DNA from: Desulfobacterales bacterium
GTDB taxonomy: Bacteria; Desulfobacterota; Desulfobulbia; Desulfobulbales; BM004
Reading direction: 5' to 3'
Assembly (NCBI GenBank): GCA_012974315.1
Contig: JAAXQI010000152.1
Location: 1 to 13,026 of the forward strand
Length of the DNA stretch: 13,026 nt
Every line of letters starts with the position of its first letter. Position 1 is the stretch's first letter. A program made the translations under genes and the position numbers. Shown piece by piece: positions 1 to 5,828 of this stretch. A model generated the notes under the pieces. The model did not search any database, was not told the DNA's origin, and saw only the letters and a program-made list of their open reading frames with translations.

Positions 1-1325
1 GCCTTTGAGTAATGATATTTTGCGCTGTCAAGGTTGCCTTCATACCAATAATAATAGCCGTAATAATAATAACCATCCCCCTGTTTACCCAATGAACCGT
101 TGATATTGGCCAGCTGGTAATACAATTGTGAATAATCAGGCATCTCTGTAAGCAATCCTTCATAAAGGTCTATCGCCTTCTGTGATTTGCCTGTTTTTTC
201 AAAGGCCATAGCCAGATAAAAAGTTGTATAGGCATTATTACGTTCTGCTTTTCTTGCTTCCTGCAATTGGGCAAGTGCCTTATCATATTGGCCTGATTTC
301 AGGTAAATGACACCCATATCTGCCTTCAAAATCGCTTTGTCAGGATAAAAAATCATGGTTTTGCGTAACTCGCTTTCAGCTTTAACATAGTCTGATGCTG
401 CAAGATGTGACTGGGACAGGAGATAATGGGCAATGGCCGCTTCCCGGGAGTTTGGTTCCATGGACGAAACCGTTTTTTCATAGTAATGGATAAGCGGCAT
501 GGGATCTTTTGTCATACTGATTATGCGGCTCTTGAATCTTTGAAAGGGAAACTCGTCAAACTGAATAATCGGTTTTTTTTCACTGAACAAGGTGAGATCC
601 TGAATATAGCTCATGCGAATTTCAGGACTAGGATGGGTCAGGAGGTACGGCGGAATGTATCCATGCCGGTAACGATTTACTTGATAAATTTTGCGAAGCA
701 TATCAATCATTACTGCAGGGTCACGCTCCTGATCCTGCATCCATTTAAAGGCAAAACGATCAGCCTCTTCTTCATCAAGCCGACTGAAGGAGAGAGAGGC
801 TGACTGACCTGCTGCAACAGAACCTGAAATTAATGCTTGTGAAAGTGCCCCTGCTCCAAGGGCAATCCCCAAAAGAACTCCAAGGGTAGTTGCGGCATTT
901 ATAATAGTGCTCTTCTCCATTCTGCCTGCCAGATGCCTGCTAACCACATGGCCAATTTCATGGGCCACAACACCGACAAGTTCGCCTTCGTTTTCCAGGG
1001 ATTCGATGAGTCCGCTATGAAAAAATATCAGTCCTGACGGTGCTGCAAATGCATTGAGTTCTTTATTGTCGATGATGAAAAAATGATAGTCAAAATATTG
1101 TGGCCCTGCCACATCAAGTGTTGATCGTCCCAGTTCATTAATATATTGGATAATGTCAGGTTCATCGATCAGATTGAACCCTCTGCGTACCATGGTGATA
1201 AGCTGCTCGCCGACCTTCTTTTCATCACCTACTGAAAAGGCTCCAACCGGACTTACCCTGTAAAAGCTTTGCAACAGGGTGGTGATGATGAACAATACCA
1301 GTATGAATTTTGCCAGTTTTCTCAT
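1..1325 (-). CDS. BepA/YfgC-like periplasmic M48 metalloprotease with TPR repeats (C-terminus cut by window edge)
   Basis: This zinc metalloprotease probably acts in the periplasm on misassembled outer-membrane proteins, as E. coli BepA does. Translation from the ATG at 1325 stays open to the window edge, giving 441 codons and no stop; E. coli BepA has about 487 residues, so only a short tail is missing. Residues 1-30 form a Sec signal peptide (MRKLAKFILVLFII..., likely cleavage near VGA-FS). The zinc site is HEIGH at 122-126 with a third ligand in DEEEAD at 184-189 (probably E185). A hydrophobic Gly/Ala-rich segment follows HEIGH, and THPSPEIR around H231 matches the BepA active-site plug histidine. 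TPR-like helices run from about residue 265 to the edge, including an unusual tyrosine-rich stretch near the end. The start overlaps the oleD stop as ATGA and no Shine-Dalgarno is visible, so translational coupling is likely. The M48/TPR family is secure; orthology to BepA is inferred. Confidence 0.9.
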   Translation of the reverse strand, partial: MRKLAKFILVLFIITTLLQSFYRVSPVGAFSVGDEKKVGEQLITMVRRGFNLIDEPDIIQYINELGRSTLDVAGPQYFDYHFFIIDNKELNAFAAPSGLIFFHSGLIESLENEGELVGVVAHEIGHVVSRHLAGRMEKSTIINAATTLGVLLGIALGAGALSQALISGSVAAGQSASLSFSRLDEEEADRFAFKWMQDQERDPAVMIDMLRKIYQVNRYRHGYIPPYLLTHPSPEIRMSYIQDLTLFSEKKPIIQFDEFPFQRFKSRIISMTKDPMPLIHYYEKTVSSMEPNSREAAIAHYLLSQSHLAASDYVKAESELRKTMIFYPDKAILKADMGVIYLKSGQYDKALAQLQEARKAERNNAYTTFYLAMAFEKTGKSQKAIDLYEGLLTEMPDYSQLYYQLANINGSLGKQGDGYYYYGYYYWYEGNLDSAKYHYSK

Positions 1326-2332
1326 TGGAGGTTATTTGTGTTATTTTCTCTTGATAACCACTGAATAAGGCGATCCATTCCTTCTGTTGTGGATATACGT
1401 GGTTCATAGCCAAAATCATGTCTGGCCCTGTCAATGGAAAACCAATGGGATTTGGCAAGCTGTTCTGCCAGAAAGCGGGTCATTGGGGGCTCTTTTTCTA
1501 CACTGAACCAGGTATATATTCCTTCCAGTATTGAACCTATCATATAGGCTGGCCCTCCATTAATTTTCTTCTTAACAGGTTCAATATTCATTCTTTCAAA
1601 GAGTTTATTAATCCAGTTCCAGAGATTAACAGGTTCACCCTGGGATATAAAATAAGCATTACCGGAAGCTGTGGCAGAAGAATTTAAATTTTCAGCTGCC
1701 AGGATATGGGCATCTGCAACATTGTCAATATACGATATATCTACCATGTTTTGCCCATTACCAACCTGCTTCAACTTCTTTGCTCTTCCTCTTGCAATGA
1801 GTCTTGGAATGAGATGCGGGTCCCCAGGTCCCCAGACCAGATGCGGGCGGATAGCACAGGTTTTTAAAATTTCAGAGTTGCCGGCAAGTACCATTTGTTC
1901 TGCAATAGCTTTACTTGAGGCATAATAGCACAAGAAACGTTTGGCGTATGGTAATCTTTCATCTGCTCCCTTTATATCTCTGCGGTTGAACACCACACTG
2001 GGAGTTGAGGTGTATACAAGTGAATTGACACCGTTTGCATAACAGGCCCCAAGAACGTTTCTCGTACCTGTAACATTGGTCAGCTCAAACTCATGCTTCT
2101 GCCCCCATATCCCAGCCTTGGCAGCAACATGAAAGACCGTATCATGTCCCTGCATGATACGAATCAAAAGTTTACTGTCGAGAAGATCCCCCTGAAATTG
2201 GCGCACACCTAAATTTTCAAGATGGGGATAATGGTTTCTGCCGAAAACAGAAACCTCAACACCTTTGTCCACAAGTTGCCGGACAATGGCAGAACCAACA
2301 AACCCACCACCACCAGTGACAAATGCCTTCAT
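1322..2332 (-). CDS. oleD: OleD-like NAD(P)-dependent 2-alkyl-3-oxoalkanoate reductase (SDR/3-beta-HSD family)
   Basis: OleD reduces the 2-alkyl-3-ketoacid made by OleA to the 2-alkyl-3-hydroxyacid, using NAD(P)H. The 336-residue protein opens with a Rossmann motif TGGGGFVG (G7, G10, G13). The extended-SDR catalytic pair is Y137 and K141 in YYASSK, with STPS at 109-112 supplying the usual Ser/Thr. IRPHLVWGPGDPHL (161-174) is typical of the 3-beta-hydroxysteroid dehydrogenase/OleD branch. The family alone would not fix the substrate. The assignment rests on its position directly after oleC (23-bp gap) in an oleB-oleC-oleD order. An AGGA lies 6 nt before the ATG at 2332. The TGA stop overlaps the next gene's ATG. 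Substrate chain lengths cannot be read from sequence. Confidence 0.85.
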   Translation of the reverse strand: MKAFVTGGGGFVGSAIVRQLVDKGVEVSVFGRNHYPHLENLGVRQFQGDLLDSKLLIRIMQGHDTVFHVAAKAGIWGQKHEFELTNVTGTRNVLGACYANGVNSLVYTSTPSVVFNRRDIKGADERLPYAKRFLCYYASSKAIAEQMVLAGNSEILKTCAIRPHLVWGPGDPHLIPRLIARGRAKKLKQVGNGQNMVDISYIDNVADAHILAAENLNSSATASGNAYFISQGEPVNLWNWINKLFERMNIEPVKKKINGGPAYMIGSILEGIYTWFSVEKEPPMTRFLAEQLAKSHWFSIDRARHDFGYEPRISTTEGMDRLIQWLSRENNTNNLQ

Positions 2333-2355
2333 GAATAATCCTGAGTCATTTTTTA

Positions 2356-3990
2356 TTATTTCCTGAGCTTATCTGTAGCCCATAGAGAAAGTTTTTCCCT
2401 GAAAATTTTGGCATTATGCCTGATATCAACCGGAAAACCAGGATGAGTGAGAAAATGCTCAATTGTGCAGGTCAATTCATTCTGCAGGGCTATTTGTTTC
2501 AGGCCAGACAATAGAGTCTCCGTATCCTTTTGTTTGTCATGCAGTTCGACAATCAGGACAGGTGTCTGATGTCCTTTTATTCCAATACCTACAAGTGCTG
2601 ACCTGAAAACCGTCGGGTGTTCATTGAAAATTGCTTCGCAGCAAACCGTATACATGGTGGAGGACTCTGTAGTAACCCTGTGTCCTTTGCGACCACAAAA
2701 CCATAATCTGGCTTTTTCGTCAAAATATCCGAGGTCACCCATTCGGTGCCAGAAACCATTTTCATCTTTAATTTTTGCCAGGCAGTTTTCTTTATCATTG
2801 TTGTCATAAGCACGGGTGACCACCGGTCCCCTGACAATTATTTCGCCGATCTCATATGCAGGCACAGGCAGCACTTGAGTCCACTTATCAATTGGTTCAT
2901 CGGATATATTTATTATTTGAATCTCCAGGCCCGGCAGAACTCTTCCAACACAGACACCCTTGCCTCTCCTGGTTTTTTCCCACGTATCAGCAAGTATTTC
3001 CTTTGCTGTTATTGAAGCGATTGGCAAAGACTCAGTCGCTCCATACGGGGTATGTATTTCAGCATCCTCCGAGAGTATTGAGAGTGTTCTTTGCAGTAAA
3101 TCTCCTGGAACAGGTGCACCTGCCATAAGAATTTTTTTAACTGATGGCAGGCTAATTTTTTCTTTCTGGCAGTAACTGCTGACAACATTCCAGATAGCCG
3201 GGGAACCAAATGAATACGTGACATTATTGTTTCTGATCGTCTTGACAAATTTGGCAGGGTCAACCTGGGCCGGTTTTGCGGCATTCATTTCCGGTATAAC
3301 TGAACAAGCCCCCAGTGCGGTTGAAAAAAGGGCAAAAAGCGGGAAAGCAGGCTGATCTATATCTTCAGGCCCTATCTGGTAGTAATCACGGATAAGTTTC
3401 AACTGGGCCTGGAAGATGGAATGTTCATAACGTACACCTTTGGGAGGGCCAGTGCTTCCCGTGGTAAAAAGTATGGCTGCCAGATCATCGGCTTGCAACC
3501 GGGCAGTTGTAAATTGAGTCCCGAATGATTTCGATTTTTCAGCTGCATCTGCAGAAAGAGTATGACTGAAAAACCCAAAGGATGGTCCGATGCAGACAGA
3601 GGTCCTGACCGTTTTGAAAGGTTTTGGAAATAAAAGTTTAAAGAAGTGGGCTTTACGTATGCCGATAAAGGCATCAGGTTTTGCCTTTCCAATACATTTA
3701 AGGAGATTCTTATATCCCATGCCCGGATCAATCAGGATGATGACCGCACCTATCTTGAAGAGCGCAAAGGTGAGTGTTATAAACTCCACAGATGGTTTCA
3801 CCATCAGTATTACCCGGTCGCCTTTTGCTACTCCCAAATCAGACAGACTCTGGGCAAAACAGTTTGTGATGCTGTCCATCTCTTTGAAAGTCCAGGATCT
3901 GTATTCTTTTCCTGTCTTGCAAATAAGACCCTTTCGCTCGGGATAGATTGCAGCGATATTCGGCAGGGTTTCAGCGATATTGTGGTTCAT
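2356..3990 (-). CDS. oleC: OleC-like beta-lactone synthetase (AMP-dependent ligase superfamily)
   Basis: OleC uses ATP to adenylate the 2-alkyl-3-hydroxyacid from OleD and close it to a beta-lactone. The 544-residue product has the ANL motifs in order: FTTGSTGPPKG (175-185), YGATE (316-320, followed by SLPIAS, an OleC-like signature), GDLG (418-421), GRKGHRV (433-439), and a C-terminal HNAKIFREKL carrying the likely catalytic Lys528. I place the start at the ATG at 3990 because it forms an ATGA overlap with the oleB TGA and gives the OleC-like N-terminus MNHNIAETLP. An in-frame TTG at 3999 would add three residues and is less likely. The protein could be mistaken for a fatty-acyl-CoA ligase from the superfamily alone. 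The flanking OleB and OleD homologs make OleC the better call. Confidence 0.87.
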   Translation of the reverse strand: MNHNIAETLPNIAAIYPERKGLICKTGKEYRSWTFKEMDSITNCFAQSLSDLGVAKGDRVILMVKPSVEFITLTFALFKIGAVIILIDPGMGYKNLLKCIGKAKPDAFIGIRKAHFFKLLFPKPFKTVRTSVCIGPSFGFFSHTLSADAAEKSKSFGTQFTTARLQADDLAAILFTTGSTGPPKGVRYEHSIFQAQLKLIRDYYQIGPEDIDQPAFPLFALFSTALGACSVIPEMNAAKPAQVDPAKFVKTIRNNNVTYSFGSPAIWNVVSSYCQKEKISLPSVKKILMAGAPVPGDLLQRTLSILSEDAEIHTPYGATESLPIASITAKEILADTWEKTRRGKGVCVGRVLPGLEIQIINISDEPIDKWTQVLPVPAYEIGEIIVRGPVVTRAYDNNDKENCLAKIKDENGFWHRMGDLGYFDEKARLWFCGRKGHRVTTESSTMYTVCCEAIFNEHPTVFRSALVGIGIKGHQTPVLIVELHDKQKDTETLLSGLKQIALQNELTCTIEHFLTHPGFPVDIRHNAKIFREKLSLWATDKLRK

Positions 3991-4883
3991 ACTTTGCAAT
4001 GTTTTTGGAAAAAAGTTGTGATCAATGGTGCCAGCCTATCAAGTGCATCTTCAAGCACATAATGGCCGGCTTCAGAGAAAAAATGACCTTCTGCCCCAGG
4101 GAACCGCTGCAGCCATTCATCATAAAAATGGCGGTTGAAACAGAAGTCCTTTCCACCCCACAGAACGAGCATTGGTGTATTTTTAAATTGTTTTAATGAC
4201 TTTTCTATTGCACCAAGGGTATCCCAGGATTTGTCTTTGGGTGATAACGGTATATCCTGAACAAAACGGAGTACTGCAATACGGTTTTTCCAGGAATCAT
4301 AGGGTGCGATGTATCCCCGGGCAATTTCAGGCTTCATTTTTTTTGTTACTGCCATGGTAATGGCACCTTTTGCAAAGCCGTTGAAACCACGGACTATTAT
4401 ATCACCCAGGACCGGAATACGGCATAAACTGATCCGTAAAGGAATTCTTTGGGAGTGGAAGGCTGCTGTATTCATAACGACGAAAGATTCAATCCTGTCA
4501 GGTTTTCTTGCTGCCACCCCCATACCTATGGCACCACCCCAGTCATGAACCACCAAGGAGAATCTGTCTATGCCCAGTTCTGTAAGTAATTTTTCAACGT
4601 TATCAATATGGGTTTCCAGCAGGTAGGGATAATCCTGGGGTTTATCAGAGAAACCGCAACCCATATGGTCAGGCACAATAACCCGGTGTTTATTTCGAAG
4701 AATACTTACAAGATTGCGGTAATAAAAAGACCAGGTCGGATTGCCGTGCAGCATGACAATTGGGCTTCCCTCTCCTTCATCAAGATAGGAGAGGGTATGC
4801 CCATTAATGGAGATTTTTTTCGGAATAAAAGGATATTGTATATTATTCAGCATGTTCTGCGTATTTTCTAAAATGATGATCAT
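3987..4883 (-). CDS. oleB: OleB-like beta-lactone decarboxylase (alpha/beta hydrolase, haloalkane-dehalogenase-like)
   Basis: OleB performs the last olefin step, decarboxylating the cis-beta-lactone to a long-chain cis-alkene and CO2. The 298-residue alpha/beta hydrolase contains HGNPTWSFYYRNLV (46-59) with the oxyanion-hole region, nucleophile Asp114 in VHDWGGA, a probable acid in WGGKD (D246), and the catalytic His274 in EAGHYVLED. An aspartate nucleophile followed by Trp is the haloalkane-dehalogenase-like arrangement found in OleB. Some actinobacteria fuse OleB to OleC; here the two are separate but overlap at ATGA. The start is uncertain. The ATG at 4883 has no Shine-Dalgarno and would lie only about 11 nt from the predicted transcription start. 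The ATG at 4853 (MLNNIQYPFIPKK) fits the expected OleB N-terminus better, though its upstream GCAGAA is a weak site. Confidence 0.86.
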   Translation of the reverse strand: MIIILENTQNMLNNIQYPFIPKKISINGHTLSYLDEGEGSPIVMLHGNPTWSFYYRNLVSILRNKHRVIVPDHMGCGFSDKPQDYPYLLETHIDNVEKLLTELGIDRFSLVVHDWGGAIGMGVAARKPDRIESFVVMNTAAFHSQRIPLRISLCRIPVLGDIIVRGFNGFAKGAITMAVTKKMKPEIARGYIAPYDSWKNRIAVLRFVQDIPLSPKDKSWDTLGAIEKSLKQFKNTPMLVLWGGKDFCFNRHFYDEWLQRFPGAEGHFFSEAGHYVLEDALDRLAPLITTFFQKHCKV

Positions 4884-4900
4884 GAAAAAGATGACGCAAC

Positions 4901-4929
4901 ATCATACTAAAATCCGCGCAGAAAGCCAA
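4901..4929 (-). promoter_or_regulatory. Candidate sigma70-type promoter for the oleB-oleC-oleD-protease operon
   Basis: Read on the minus strand, TTGGCT (4929-4924, four of six consensus bases) and TATGAT (4906-4901, five of six) are separated by exactly 17 bp. Transcription would begin near 4894, just before the oleB start codons. It sits in the 100-bp gap between the cupin stop and oleB, where no other gene fits. The call is from motif and spacing only. Confidence 0.45.
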
Positions 4930-4983
4930 ACTTCATCTCAATGAAAAGAATGAAGAAAAAATGGCTGTATGATTCTTCCCCAC

Positions 4984-5304
4984 TTAGAGAGGCGGAGCAA
5001 TGGTTACGATAATCCGCATATTGGTCGTAGCTTTAACACCGTGGGGTTCCTGTATGTCTGAAATCAGTATGTCGCCTGTCTTGGCAGGAATGACTGCATC
5101 ATCCTTACCCAGAAATTCACCTTCCCCCTCGATTACCAGTATGGAAAGCTGGCCATCAAGATCATGGGAGTGGACGGGGAAAACAACTCCGGCTCCGAGG
5201 TTAAAATTTATGATTCTGAAATAGGCTGAATCATGAACCAGAAACTTCTTCATATGTTCCGGGTGAAATTCTCTGGCCGGGTCCAAATCAATTTTTTTCA
5301 TCAT
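4984..5304 (-). CDS. Small single-domain cupin protein, function unknown
   Basis: This 106-residue protein is a minimal cupin barrel. VHSHDLDGQ supplies the two histidines of motif 1, with Gln at the usual Glu position, and GDILISDIQEPHGV supplies the motif 2 glycine and histidine, so a metal site of His, His, Gln and His is plausible. Such small cupins occur as metal-binding regulators, isomerases or storage-type proteins, and I cannot choose among them. I start it at the ATG at 5304 because GAGGA lies 7 nt upstream. A GTG at 5364 would add 20 residues but has no supporting site. It is not obviously part of the ole operon: a 100-bp gap with its own candidate promoter separates them. An FNR-like palindrome lies upstream, suggesting control by oxygen or redox state. 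Confidence 0.82.
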   Translation of the reverse strand: MMKKIDLDPAREFHPEHMKKFLVHDSAYFRIINFNLGAGVVFPVHSHDLDGQLSILVIEGEGEFLGKDDAVIPAKTGDILISDIQEPHGVKATTNMRIIVTIAPPL

Positions 5305-5311
5305 GGCAATG

Positions 5312-5316
5312 TCCTC
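5312..5316 (-). promoter_or_regulatory. Ribosome binding site that fixes the cupin start
   Basis: GAGGA on the minus strand sits 7 nt before the tandem ATG codons at 5304 and 5301. It favours the 106-residue protein over a longer GTG-initiated form beginning at 5364. Confidence 0.7.
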
Positions 5317-5354
5317 ATTAGATTTCGCAAGAAATTTATGTATCTTTTGCAAAA

Positions 5355-5396
5355 AGAGTAGCACACCTTTTGCCTGTGTTCCTTGACTTATATCAA
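5355..5396 (-). promoter_or_regulatory. Candidate FNR/CRP-family operator with extended -10 promoter for the cupin gene
   Basis: The palindrome TTGATATAAGTCAA (minus strand, 5396-5383) matches nine of the ten informative bases of the FNR consensus TTGAT-N4-ATCAA. Downstream lies TGC-TACTCT (5363-5355), a TGN-extended but otherwise weak -10 element. If transcription begins 7 nt after this hexamer, near 5348, the palindrome is centred at -41.5, the classic class II activator position. The resulting leader is about 44 nt and contains the cupin ribosome binding site. Which regulator binds is unknown; FNR-like and other CRP-family proteins such as HcpR are possible. Confidence 0.42.
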
Positions 5397-5499
5397 TAGA
5401 TCCAGGAATATTGCGTTAATAGGGTGAGTAACCTGATTTAAAAAGGCAATGGTGCTTATTAAAAATTGGCAGAGAAAGTGCTGTCTGTGAGGAGGGTTT

Positions 5500-5751
5500 T
5501 TATTGCTTCCTTGATTGCAGATACCAGGAGTAACCAAAGAGGGCAAGGCCAGCCAGTGAGGTGATTATGGCAACAGGCCATGGTGTACGATAGCTGCCTG
5601 TCTCCATGGCATTGATGACAAATACTGCGCCAATGAATAAAACCACATAACTTGCTTCCCTGAAGTTTCCTGAACGCATTTGCAGACCTTCTTCTTTCGG
5701 TTTTTTTTGAGTCATGTTGTTTTGAATGTCTTCATTTGTTGAATTGGTCAT
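5500..5751 (-). CDS. Small two-helix membrane protein, unknown function
   Basis: I do not recognise this 83-residue protein. About 30 residues of polar, charged sequence (two Met-Thr starts, KKPKEEG) precede two hydrophobic helices, roughly residues 35-49 (YVVLFIGAVFVINAM) and 60-77 (AIITSLAGLALFGYSWYL), and a basic tail QSRKQ. Both ends are therefore probably cytoplasmic. The ATG at 5751 lacks a clear Shine-Dalgarno. The internal ATG at 5679 has AGAAGG 7 nt upstream and would leave mainly the two-helix part, so the true start is uncertain. It follows the histidine kinase gene by 77 bp on the same strand and may be its accessory membrane protein, but nothing in the sequence proves this. No terminator is visible after it. 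Confidence 0.65.
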   Translation of the reverse strand: MTNSTNEDIQNNMTQKKPKEEGLQMRSGNFREASYVVLFIGAVFVINAMETGSYRTPWPVAIITSLAGLALFGYSWYLQSRKQ

Positions 5752-5828
5752 GATATTATTCTATGTTTATGGAGTGTTTTCAGGGGATGTATTTATACTA
5801 AAAAATAGTTAATAAACCAGCAAGAACA

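Noticed and set aside
426..803. 125-codon plus-strand open frame
   Set aside because: It lies wholly antisense to the M48 protease, whose minus-strand frame is continuous with HEIGH and DEEEAD motifs.
1225..1458. 77-codon minus-strand frame spanning the oleD/protease junction
   Set aside because: It overlaps two well-supported genes in another frame and shows no protein family features.
2356..3990. Annotation as an ordinary long-chain fatty acyl-CoA ligase
   Set aside because: The YGATESLP and HNAKIFREKL segments and the OleB and OleD neighbours fit OleC better.
3987..4883. Annotation as haloalkane dehalogenase
   Set aside because: The Asp-Trp nucleophile site is shared by both families, but the coupling to oleC and oleD points to OleB.
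4924..4966. Imperfect inverted repeat between the cupin gene and oleB, considered as a terminator
   Set aside because: The paired segments are short (AGCCA/TGGCT and CTTCAT/ATGAAG) with bulges, and no T-run follows on the minus strand.
5752..5828. TATAAA element upstream of the small membrane protein as a promoter
   Set aside because: No acceptable -35 sequence exists at 16-18 bp spacing, so the gene may simply be co-transcribed with the kinase.
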